Source: Candidatus Cloacimonadota bacterium (GTDB lineage Bacteria; Hydrothermota; E44-bin80). From it: a DNA stretch of 34,361 nt. Location of the stretch: the NCBI GenBank assembly GCA_004375965.1, contig SOIS01000176.1, forward strand, positions 1 through 34,361, given 5' to 3'. The translations under genes were made by a program, and so were the position numbers. Shown here piece by piece: positions 1-6,670 of this stretch. The notes beneath the pieces are model-generated. The model saw only the letters and a list, made by a program, of their open reading frames with translations. It was not told the origin of the DNA and did not search any database. The first letter of the stretch is position 1. The number at the start of each line of letters is the position of its first letter.

Positions 1-1
1 A

Positions 2-142
2 GTATGGAAGAATAACATAGAATTTTATGAAGAAATGGTTAAAAAAGTGATAAGCTTCTGTGAAAAAAATGATATAAAATATCATATCAAATTTGGAACA
101 CCATTAAGCAATAATATAACAACAAATATTTTTAAGGATTAA
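2..142 (+). CDS. 3' end of an unrecognised protein (partial)
   Basis: An open frame runs from the window edge to a TAA at 140-142 and gives 46 residues. The tail is rich in Lys, Asn and Ile and includes the stretch EEMVKKVISFCEKNDIKYH. No stop or start interrupts it, so it is most likely the C-terminus of a gene starting left of the window. I recognise no family. The next frame starts 2 bases later (ATG at 145), which would suit an operon or the decayed remains of one gene. The reading frame is visible; that it is a gene is inferred from its openness, and its function is unknown. Confidence 0.4.
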   Translation, partial: VWKNNIEFYEEMVKKVISFCEKNDIKYHIKFGTPLSNNITTNIFKD

Positions 143-144
143 AA

Positions 145-348
145 ATGGAATTGAGCAATCATATCCTTTCCCTCACCCAATCCGAAGAGTACCTTAAAAA
201 CTCCCAGAAACAAGCAAAGGTGCACCCCGTTAGATACAATAGGTTATCTAACGGGGTAAAGAAATTAGAACGAAAATTTGACCAACTTGTTTATAAACTT
301 TACGGCCTTACTGAGGAAGAAATAAAAATTGTAGAGGGAAAAGTTTAA
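145..348 (+). pseudogene. C-terminal remnant of an Eco57I/TaqI-like restriction-modification protein, with palindromic insert
   Basis: This is a 67-residue frame with an ATG. Its last part, KFDQLVYKLYGLTEEEIKIV, is the characteristic extreme C-terminus of large class I SAM-dependent DNA methyltransferase/restriction proteins (Eco57I, TaqI and BREX PglX-like). Its first part (HILSLTQSEEYLKNSQKQAK) resembles the segment just before that tail. Full proteins of this kind run to several hundred residues or more, so this is a fragment; no methyltransferase motif lies upstream in the window. Between the two halves about 12 residues (HPVRYNRLSNGV) are encoded by a 36-nt palindromic insert that keeps frame (225-256 is the perfect stem). 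It may be a translated small ORF, but I read it as a relic. The family call rests on the recognised tail only. Confidence 0.5.
225..256. repeat. 12-bp perfect inverted repeat inserted in a coding frame
   Basis: CCCCGTTAGATA at 225-236 and its exact reverse complement TATCTAACGGGG at 245-256 enclose an 8-nt loop. The unit, with the flanking bases CA and TA, is 36 nt, a multiple of three, and is read through as HPVRYNRLSNGV. This looks like a small palindromic mobile element, similar in principle to Rickettsia palindromic elements that insert in frame inside genes. The repeat is directly visible; its mobility is inferred. Confidence 0.8.
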
Positions 349-405
349 ATGTCGCTGAGTAAATGGATAAAGAAAATCACTGCAGGTTATGTAGAATTTG
401 AGGAC

Positions 406-459
406 GGGGAGAGAATCCCCCTAAATCCCCCTTTTAGAAAGGGGGACTTATTAGGGGGG
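406..459. repeat. C/G-rich nested hairpin repeat
   Basis: Three stems can be drawn: GGGGA 406-410 with TCCCC 416-420; CCCCCTTT 427-434 with AAAGGGGG 438-445; and an outer CCCCCTAA 417-424 with TTAGGGGG 451-458. Translated in one frame it reads NPPFRKGD, a peptide commonly produced by this widespread intergenic repeat class. A 45-codon frame (349-486) crosses it, but I consider that frame repeat-derived. It lies between the restriction remnant and the secreted protein gene and could attenuate read-through transcription. Confidence 0.7.
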
Positions 460-537
460 TGTGCTTTAAAAACGGTATATGAATAGGAAAATGCTTAAAT
501 ATTGAACACAGTACTATAAACAAACTAAGGAGGGAAA

Positions 538-2196
538 ATGAAACACAAGACCCTAATCGTAGTTATCTTCTTTGTCCTTACCCCATTCTTACTCCAGGCT
601 CAAATAGGAACTTTCTTAAGAGAATGGGAGAACATAAAGATAAACGATGATACAACAACAGAGCTTCAGAATGAAGAACAGATTGTTATGAATCCCAAAG
701 ATACAACTAATCTCGTTGCTGTATGGCGTGATTTTAGATTAGGTTATCGTCAGGTAGCCTATGGATATTCTTTTGATGGTGGTTTAACCTGGAATCAGGA
801 TTTATTCGTTGAACCTCAGTACATCTGGGACAGCGACCCTGGATTAACCGTTGATACTGCGGGTAATTTCTATGCAGTGATTTTATCGTACACTGGTTCA
901 ACATATGAGCCTAATGGCCTTTTTGTATTCAAATCCACTAATGGAGGTATGAGCTGGGGTGATCCAGCAACAGTAATTAATGGAGTTCCAGGAGTTTTTG
1001 AAGATAAAGAGTTGATCGCCTGCGACAGATCAGGCGGGCCTTACACTGACAATCTTTATGTTGCCTGGACACGGTTTTATAGTACTCAAATTCTCATGTG
1101 CCGTTCCACTGACGGAGGTAACTCATTTGTTGATCCGGTTACTGTCAGCGATTCATACGGTGTTCAATGGCCAGTACCGTGTGTTGGTCCAAACAGCGAA
1201 GTCTATGTTGCCTGGGTTCACTATTCACCCGGTTCAATTCGGTTTGACCGTTCAACCGACGGTGGGCAAACATTTGGAACGGACATCACAATACAGAATG
1301 CCTCCTTTATCTCAGGATATATAAACGGTGGAATTATGGTCTTCTCTTTTCCTGCAATGGATGTAGATATTACGGGTGGTCCATATAATGGAAATATCTA
1401 TGTTGCTTATATGGATGATGCTCCAGGTTATACTGATACCGATATATACTTTATTCGCTCAACGAACAATGGTAATACATGGAGCCAAAAAATCAGAATC
1501 AACGATGACCCTCTCAACAATGGCTGTGATCAGTTTCATCCCTGGCTTACTGTTGCACAGGATGGAAGTATCATCGTTGTATTCCTGGACCGCAGGCTTG
1601 ATTCAGGAAATCTTTTCATGGATCTGTACATGACAACCTCTACTAATGGAGGAAATACCTGGTCAGAGAATGAACGAATAACAACCGTATCTTCAGACCC
1701 TACGGCTGGTTCAAAATTTACCCCCCTATGTCAAGCTGCAAATAAATTCCCGATAAAAATAGATCAACCATTAATCCTTACTGGAAGGGCTGGACTGCTT
1801 GGGGAATATATCGGAGTCACTGCTTCATCAATCGACGATATCCATCCAATCTGGACAGACACAAGACTTGGAAATCAGGATGTGTTTACAGGAGTTAAAA
1901 TACCACCTTCGGTTGAAGAGAAGATATCACAGCAAATACATAAGGAAGTAATAATATTATATCCTGAACCTTTTGTTAAGGATGTTCGGATTGATTTTTC
2001 CCTTTCTGAAAGGAAAAACATTGAATTTTCTCTCTATGACATATGTGGAAGGGAAGTCATATCAGGCAAACTTCATACAGAACATAAAAGAGGGAGTTTT
2101 GTATTGAATGGAAAAGACCTTCCTCAAGGAACCTATTTCCTTCATTTGAAAACCACGAATTTTTTAAAATCTTTCACCCTGCACAAACTTAGATAG
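538..2196 (+). CDS. Secreted Asp-box (BNR/sialidase-fold) protein with C-terminal sorting domain
   Basis: The 552-residue product starts with a clear Sec signal peptide (MKHKTLIVVIFFVLTPFLLQAQ), so it is exported. At least six Asp-box/BNR motifs of the S-x-D-x-G-x-T-W type lie near residues 78, 133, 190, 239, 308 and 368 (for example SFDGGLTW, STNGGNTW), the pattern of a sialidase-like beta-propeller. The last 80 or so residues form a beta-rich Por/T9SS type A-like sorting domain (VRIDFSL, YDICGREV, LPQGTYFLHL), which in the FCB group directs secretion across the outer membrane. BNR motifs alone do not prove sialidase activity, and I see no confident catalytic Arg triad, so the substrate is unknown. 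The start is fixed by a strong ribosome site (AAGGAGGGAAA) just before the ATG. It stands alone, converging on the anti-sigma gene. Confidence 0.8.
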   Translation: MKHKTLIVVIFFVLTPFLLQAQIGTFLREWENIKINDDTTTELQNEEQIVMNPKDTTNLVAVWRDFRLGYRQVAYGYSFDGGLTWNQDLFVEPQYIWDSDPGLTVDTAGNFYAVILSYTGSTYEPNGLFVFKSTNGGMSWGDPATVINGVPGVFEDKELIACDRSGGPYTDNLYVAWTRFYSTQILMCRSTDGGNSFVDPVTVSDSYGVQWPVPCVGPNSEVYVAWVHYSPGSIRFDRSTDGGQTFGTDITIQNASFISGYINGGIMVFSFPAMDVDITGGPYNGNIYVAYMDDAPGYTDTDIYFIRSTNNGNTWSQKIRINDDPLNNGCDQFHPWLTVAQDGSIIVVFLDRRLDSGNLFMDLYMTTSTNGGNTWSENERITTVSSDPTAGSKFTPLCQAANKFPIKIDQPLILTGRAGLLGEYIGVTASSIDDIHPIWTDTRLGNQDVFTGVKIPPSVEEKISQQIHKEVIILYPEPFVKDVRIDFSLSERKNIEFSLYDICGREVISGKLHTEHKRGSFVLNGKDLPQGTYFLHLKTTNFLKSFTLHKLR

Positions 2197-2350
2197 TAAA
2201 TAATCAGTAAACCCTTTTACATTCTCCTGTCAGGATGTCATTGCGAGTGTTTTTTCATAACCTCTTCCGAAGCAATCTCGGTTTTTCGCACTATGAGATT
2301 GCCACGCTCACTTCGTTCGCTCGCAATGACAGTGTTTACTGACTATTTAC
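2196..2350. repeat. 155-bp long inverted repeat with TCATTGCGAG arms, copy 1
   Basis: Three nested arms are visible. The outer GTAAATAATCAGTAAAC (2196-2212) pairs with GTTTACTGACTATTTAC (2334-2350), 16 of 17. The middle TGTCATTGCGAG (2236-2247) pairs with CTCGCAATGACA (2320-2331), perfect. The inner GCAATCTC (2272-2279) pairs with GAGATTGC (2295-2302). It sits between two convergent genes, begins at the last base of the upstream stop codon, and could act as a bidirectional transcription end. A longer copy lies at 4921-5136. There is no transposase, so a non-autonomous MITE-like element is likely. Confidence 0.85.
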
Positions 2351-2382
2351 CTTAGATAAGAACTGTTCTCGTTTTTTCAAAG

Positions 2383-3108
2383 CTATATCTTGAAGAGAAA
2401 TGATGCAGTTATGAAACCCTCAACCTTTACCGTCCCTATTTTCGCTGGGTTAAATTTCATAGTTTTCGCAGAGGCAATAGAAAGTGAATCAGCCTCAGAA
2501 GATAATGATTTCGTAACTCTCACACTCTTTGTATCTCCTGTTTCGTCAACTACAATATTGAGAATTACTGTCCCCTCAATATTTCGAGAGAGAAGTTTTT
2601 CCGAATAGGAGGGGGTTTTAATACTCACAACCTCTGGCGGTGTGTATTCATCAATACTATCCCTGAAAGGAATTGAAAAACTCACGGTAACACTTTCCCT
2701 CTCTTCTGTAAGCATTATTTTCTCAATCTTTATCGGTTTATATGAAGGGATAGGGGATATCATAAACCTGTAATCTCTGAAGAGAGAGAAGATAGAAATG
2801 TTAATAATGATTGCAATAAGCACGGCAACTCTAATGGTTACAGGGAACCAAACCATCTCTGGTAATGGTTTAATTTCAGTTACTCTATCAATAATTTTCA
2901 ATGGAAGATAAGAATCAACCTCAACCCTTTTTATACCCTTTATCATCTTTTTTACATTTAATAGTGTATGATATTCTTCTCTGCAAATGCTACAGGTTTT
3001 AAGATGCTCCTCTACCCTGTTCATTACCTTCTTATTAAGCTCTCTATCAATATATGCAGAGAGTTCAGATTTTATCCTTTCACAATCCCTTTGTTTACTT
3101 GAAGGCAT
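2383..3108 (-). CDS. Membrane anti-sigma factor fused to a TonB C-terminal domain
   Basis: This 241-residue protein has an N-terminal zinc-finger anti-sigma (zf-HC2/ZAS) domain with the H-x3-C-x2-C motif at His35, Cys39 and Cys42 (EEHLKTCSICREEYH). A single transmembrane segment follows at about 90-110, and the C-terminal 85 residues look like a TonB C-terminal domain (EGTVILNIVVDETGD, then MKFNPAK in place of the usual W-K-F-x-P). The finger should hold the neighbouring ECF sigma factor in the cytoplasm while the TonB-like domain faces the periplasm. The linker between membrane and TonB domain is only about 45 residues and not proline-rich, so it probably cannot span the periplasm as an energising TonB would; a sensor role is more likely. 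It overlaps the sigma gene by 14 bases, which indicates translational coupling. Domain calls are from recognised motifs; the role is inferred. Confidence 0.8.
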   Translation of the reverse strand: MPSSKQRDCERIKSELSAYIDRELNKKVMNRVEEHLKTCSICREEYHTLLNVKKMIKGIKRVEVDSYLPLKIIDRVTEIKPLPEMVWFPVTIRVAVLIAIIINISIFSLFRDYRFMISPIPSYKPIKIEKIMLTEERESVTVSFSIPFRDSIDEYTPPEVVSIKTPSYSEKLLSRNIEGTVILNIVVDETGDTKSVRVTKSLSSEADSLSIASAKTMKFNPAKIGTVKVEGFITASFLFKI

Positions 3109-3655
3109 CTTCTCTCTCCAACCTTTTTTTCATCGCCTCTCGTGCCCTGTGGATAAGTGATTTCACTGCTTTTTTTGAAATTTTCATTACCCTTCCTATC
3201 TCCGCGTACGAAAGTTCTTCCCATTCTTTCAGTATCAAGACCTCCTTCATCCTTGGCTGCATTTCATAAAGAACCTTTTTAACAATACTCTTTTCTTCAT
3301 CTTCTTTGGCTCTTTCCTCCAAAGATAAAACAGGATCACTGACTGAATCAATCAGCTCCCTATTATATCTTTTTGTAAAGAGTGACACAAATCTTATTCT
3401 TTTAAGGTTCTCCATTTTCATACGATTTATTGAGAGATTCCTTGCAATTCTCATAATCCAGACATGAAAACTTTCTTTTCTTCTCAATCCCTTGAATGAA
3501 CGGTATGCCCTTAAAAAGGTATCTTGTGTTAAGTCTTTTGATAGTTCATAATCATTGACAAGTGTATTTATATAATTAAAAACCCTCCTGTAATTATCCA
3601 TCACAAGTTTCTCAAATGTCTCTTCCACATTATTTCTCTCTTTATTTATAGACAT
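3095..3655 (-). CDS. ECF-type RNA polymerase sigma factor
   Basis: The product is 186 residues, the usual ECF length. Region 2 (about residues 15-82) contains the core-binding and -10 recognition signature, with DLTQDTFLRAYRSF and then ESFHVWIMRIARNLSINRMK. Region 4 (about 124-175) carries a helix-turn-helix (LSYAEIGRVMKISKKAVKSL) for -35 recognition, followed by HRAREAMKKRL. It directs RNA polymerase to a stress- or envelope-specific regulon. The gene overlaps the anti-sigma gene downstream by 14 bases, the standard arrangement for a sigma/anti-sigma pair, and lies 93 bases downstream of the C25-type peptidase gene on the same strand. The start is an ATG with only a weak ribosome site. Confidence 0.92.
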   Translation of the reverse strand: MSINKERNNVEETFEKLVMDNYRRVFNYINTLVNDYELSKDLTQDTFLRAYRSFKGLRRKESFHVWIMRIARNLSINRMKMENLKRIRFVSLFTKRYNRELIDSVSDPVLSLEERAKEDEEKSIVKKVLYEMQPRMKEVLILKEWEELSYAEIGRVMKISKKAVKSLIHRAREAMKKRLEREDAFK

Positions 3656-3748
3656 TTTAATTGATAAAAGGTTCTGTGTTTTTTAATTTCGAATCATTTT
3701 ACTAATAAGTTTTTCAGTAATTATGCTATCTATTTATCCCAAAGCAGC

Positions 3749-4840
3749 CTAAATTCCCTTTTTTGTAAATCCGAGAGATGGGTCACCGTAGAACTGAAAT
3801 TCTAATAGTGTTTTCTTGTCGTCATCATCAAGAAATCCCTGCGTTCTCACCATCTTCTTTGCAAAATCGATTTTTGCATTTCTCAATGCATCTCCAAAAG
3901 GGACTCCCCTTTCCACGTACTGGAAAAAATATTTGCAAAGAAGGTCAGCTTCCATTGAAGGGGGAGTAGGTGGTCCGTATGCGATGGCAGTAGAACCTAC
4001 AAACCCAATAGAACCCTGAGAGAGGAATTTGAGCGCCATTGACTCCTCTGTTCTCTTCTTGAAAATCCAGGCACCATAGCAAGCTTCCGTAAATACACAA
4101 CTTCTTTTGAGTGCTGGAACTGCTTCAGGAGTGATTGCAACAGGATAGATAGGAAAATTGGGAGCATCACCAAGTGCCTTCTGACCATACCAGTTCGGGG
4201 TTTCTTTCGTACCATGAAGATTAAAGTATAAAAATTGTCTTTTTAGCCATGTTTTTTTAATGTTCTTAGCATTAAGAGGTGGAGAAACCTTCAATTTCTT
4301 CACGTCACCAATAACCCTGAAAACTGCCTTGGAAGCTTCCTTCCAGATAGAAGCAGAATAACCAAAACTTCCCTTATATCCCTCTTGTGCTTTATAGTAT
4401 TCTATTGTTTGTTCGATAATACTCAGTAGGAAATCTTCCGCTTTTTCATGGGAGTCGGGAATCCTTCCAAAAGCCCTCTGGGGTATTAGAAAATCATCGT
4501 CGCGAGATGCATAGGGTGCATCGGTTAATATCACCTTATCTTCATCATCAGTTGGATTTTCGACTTTATAAAAAGGAATTATGGAGTTACCTCCTATTAT
4601 AAGAAAAGTATTCTCTTTCTTAGAATCCTTATCAAGGACATCCAAAAACTTCTTAAATCTTTTTGGTTCAACCCTCTTCTTAAAATCGAACCCATTCAAT
4701 ACACCATTGTGTTCATCAATAAGAAACAGCCTGCCACTTTTTACTCTGACAAGTTTCTTTACAGCCTTTATTATATGAAATGTCCCTTTTTTCCCATACT
4801 TTCTCAAAAGCCTTTTTTTATGTGTAATAACAAAATCCAT
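3749..4840 (-). CDS. C25 (gingipain-like) cysteine peptidase domain protein without signal peptide
   Basis: The 363-residue protein shows the landmarks of the C25/caspase-like clan CD fold. There is a GRIP motif region (residues 125-128, after a DDD stretch), a catalytic His in FNLHGTKE (His209), a catalytic Cys in FTEACYGAW (Cys254), the conserved IGFVGSTAIAYG strand, and a terminal FQFYGDPSLG block as in C25 peptidases. Unlike gingipains it has no signal peptide, no transmembrane helix and no sorting domain, so it should be cytoplasmic. The family cleaves after Lys or Arg in its best-known members, but the specificity here is unknown. It lies upstream of the ECF sigma and anti-sigma genes on the same strand, so co-expression is possible. 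The start ATG has AAGGAA about 5 bases before it. Confidence 0.75.
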   Translation of the reverse strand: MDFVITHKKRLLRKYGKKGTFHIIKAVKKLVRVKSGRLFLIDEHNGVLNGFDFKKRVEPKRFKKFLDVLDKDSKKENTFLIIGGNSIIPFYKVENPTDDEDKVILTDAPYASRDDDFLIPQRAFGRIPDSHEKAEDFLLSIIEQTIEYYKAQEGYKGSFGYSASIWKEASKAVFRVIGDVKKLKVSPPLNAKNIKKTWLKRQFLYFNLHGTKETPNWYGQKALGDAPNFPIYPVAITPEAVPALKRSCVFTEACYGAWIFKKRTEESMALKFLSQGSIGFVGSTAIAYGPPTPPSMEADLLCKYFFQYVERGVPFGDALRNAKIDFAKKMVRTQGFLDDDDKKTLLEFQFYGDPSLGFTKKGI

Positions 4841-4866
4841 TAGTTTCCTTTTAAACCAGCAGTCAA

Positions 4867-4894
4867 GTAGGGGCGTTCAATTGAACGCCCCTAC
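4867..4894. repeat. 28-bp perfect palindrome (GTAGGGG family), copy A
   Basis: GTAGGGGCGTTCAA (4867-4880) is followed immediately by its exact reverse complement TTGAACGCCCCTAC (4881-4894). It lies 26 bases upstream of the C25-type peptidase start codon, so it could form a cruciform or hairpin in that gene's leader. A diverged relative is at 5227-5253. Confidence 0.9.
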
Positions 4895-4920
4895 CTTTAA
4901 ATCGGAGAAGAATTGTAAAC

Positions 4921-5136
4921 GTAAATAATCAGTCAACCCCTTTACATTCTTCCGAAATGCTGTCATTGCGAGTATTCTCTCATAATTTCTGCCGAAGCAA
5001 TCTCATTTTCGCATTTATATCTCTTGTTTTCACTTTTAACTTTCTATTGTCAGTATGAGATTGCCACGCTCACGGAGTTTACACTGAACAAAGTGAATGT
5101 GTTCGCTCGCAATGACGGGGTTCACTGAGTATTTAT
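4921..5136. repeat. Long inverted repeat with TCATTGCGAG arms, copy 2 (expanded)
   Basis: The same element as 2196-2350, but 216 bp. Outer arms are GTAAATAATCAGTCAAC (4921-4937) and GTTCACTGAGTATTTAT (5120-5136), 14 of 17 pairing; middle arms are TGTCATTGCGAG (4961-4972) and CTCGCAATGAC (5106-5116). The extra length comes from two segments missing in copy 1: one between the inner GCAATCTC and GAGATTGC arms (about 5017-5055), and one between CACGCTCAC and TTCGCTCGC (about 5078-5100). Copy 1 therefore looks like the compact form. Confidence 0.85.
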
Positions 5137-5226
5137 CATCACATTGGAATCTATAAACAGCAAAGTTTAACCTGCATTTAGTGTATCTGATACATAATGT
5201 ATTTAGGTATTTTAGTACAATCTCCT

Positions 5227-5253
5227 GTAGGGGTATTCAATTGGACACCCCTG
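5227..5253. repeat. Diverged GTAGGGG palindrome, copy B, at the 3' end of pilR
   Basis: GTAGGGGTATTCAATTGGACACCCCTG is a mutated form of the palindrome at 4867-4894. The conserved tail that follows both copies (AATCGGRGAA) runs into the pilR gene here, and the pilR stop codon (TGA on the minus strand, 5256-5258) lies within that tail. Confidence 0.75.
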
Positions 5254-5255
5254 TT

Positions 5256-6602
5256 TCAATCGGGGAAAAGTCTTTTCATCTTTCTGTAAAGGGTTGAAGG
5301 ATGTATGCCAAGCATCTTTGCTGCCTTTACTTTATTACCACCGCATCTTTTGATTACATCACGTATCGCATTAATCTCCAAATCTTTGAGTGTTCTTTCT
5401 TCTCTTGCTGAGATATCTGAATGTATGATAAGAGAAATATCTTTTTCAGTAATTTTATCACTATCCAGAAGAATCATTGTACGCTCTACACAATTCTCAA
5501 GTTCCCTAACATTTCCAGGCCAGGTGTAGTCCATAAGCTTATCCATTGCCGCTGGAGAAAATTCCTTTATTGCAATCTTCAGACGTTTCGCTGTCCTTTC
5601 AGTAAATCGTTTGATTAGGAGTGGGATATCCACCTTTCTATCTCTTAAAGGGGGTATAAAAACAGGGATGACGTTAAGTCTGTAAAAAAGATCCTCTCGA
5701 AATTCTCCCCTCCTTACAGATTCTTCTAAATTTTTATTTGTTGCTCCAACTAATCTTACATTCACTTTTACTGTTTTTGTATCACCAAGAGGAACAACCT
5801 CCTTATACTGAAGCACACGAAGCAGTTTCACCTGAATCTTTGGACTTATCTCCCCAACTTCGTCAAGGAAAAATGTGCCACCATCAGCCACCTTAAATAG
5901 ACCCTTCTTGTTTTGAACGGCTCCAGTAAAAGCACCTCTCTTGTACCCAAATAGTTCACTCTCAAGTAGTGTATCAGGAAGAGCACCACAGTTAAGTGCA
6001 ACAAATTGCTCACTTTTTCTGTAACTCTTATTATGTAATCTTCTCGCAATAAGTTCTTTTCCAGTACCTGTTTCTCCATATATCATTATAGTAGCATCTG
6101 TTATTGCAACCTTATCTACAAGAGTAAGGAGTTCTTTCATCTCTTTACTTTCTCCAATTATTACACCTTCCTCTTCTGTTATTTTATTCTTTAAAAAGAT
6201 ATTCTCTTGACGCAATCGCTCCTTTTCAAATACATTCTTCAATCTAAATGTAATTTCATCTATCCTGAATGGCTTTGTTATAAAATCACTTGCTCCACTC
6301 CTTAACGCTTCAACCGCACTTTCGAATGTGCCGTAAGCTGTGATTATTATTGTAATTACATCTGGGTCTTCTTCCTTCAATTTCTTGAGGAGTTGTAAGC
6401 CATCCATTCCTGCCATTTTTATATCAGTTATAACACAATGGAAATATCTGCTTCTTGAAAGCTCAAGTGCCTTCTCTCCACTCATTGCAGTCTCCACCTC
6501 ATAGCCTTCCTTTTCGAGAGCAATCTTGAGCCATTCAATCATTCCTTTCTCATCATCAACAACTAAAACAGATTTTTTCATTCTCTTTTCTGTCTGTTCC
6601 AT
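5256..6602 (-). CDS. pilR: Sigma-54-dependent NtrC-family response regulator (PilR-like)
   Basis: The 448-residue protein has the full NtrC layout. The receiver domain (about 10-125) has phospho-acceptor Asp60 (VITDIKMAG) and Lys110. The AAA+ domain has Walker A GETGTGKE (176-183), the sigma-54-contacting GAFTGA loop (223-228) and Walker B GGTFFLDEVG (241-250). A C-terminal Fis-type helix-turn-helix (NKVKAAKMLGIHPSTLYRKM) binds DNA. Once phosphorylated it should activate sigma-54 promoters. The neighbouring PilS-like kinase and pilus motor genes indicate the PilR role, although no pilA is in the window. The start is uncertain: ATG at 6581 also has a purine-rich site before it and would give MKKSVLVVDDE. 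The stop codon falls in repeat sequence. Confidence 0.9.
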   Translation of the reverse strand: MEQTEKRMKKSVLVVDDEKGMIEWLKIALEKEGYEVETAMSGEKALELSRSRYFHCVITDIKMAGMDGLQLLKKLKEEDPDVITIIITAYGTFESAVEALRSGASDFITKPFRIDEITFRLKNVFEKERLRQENIFLKNKITEEEGVIIGESKEMKELLTLVDKVAITDATIMIYGETGTGKELIARRLHNKSYRKSEQFVALNCGALPDTLLESELFGYKRGAFTGAVQNKKGLFKVADGGTFFLDEVGEISPKIQVKLLRVLQYKEVVPLGDTKTVKVNVRLVGATNKNLEESVRRGEFREDLFYRLNVIPVFIPPLRDRKVDIPLLIKRFTERTAKRLKIAIKEFSPAAMDKLMDYTWPGNVRELENCVERTMILLDSDKITEKDISLIIHSDISAREERTLKDLEINAIRDVIKRCGGNKVKAAKMLGIHPSTLYRKMKRLFPD

Positions 6603-6670
6603 ACTTCTATATTTATTTTATCTCTGGTCCCTTTCAAGAATAAGTAGACCAGGGGTTTGACTTTTGTTTA

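Larger units (their letters stand above)
4841..5255. other. 415-bp gene-free spacer built from repeats
   Basis: No credible gene is present. The spacer holds a perfect 28-bp palindrome (4867-4894), the long inverted repeat copy 2 (4921-5136), an AT-rich stretch (5137-5225) with the small palindrome GTATCTGATAC, and a diverged second palindrome (5227-5253). The two palindromes share a following tail (AATCGG, GA-rich), so the large repeat is flanked by direct copies of a smaller one. Confidence 0.7.

Noticed and set aside
349-486. 45-codon ORF starting MSLSKWIKKITAGYV right after the restriction remnant
   Set aside because: Its second half is the translated C/G hairpin repeat (NPPFRKGD type) and there is no ribosome site; treated as repeat-derived.
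2236-2331. Possible rho-independent terminator after the Asp-box gene
   Set aside because: The stem is long and interrupted, without a T run on either strand; listed as a repeat that could still affect transcript ends.
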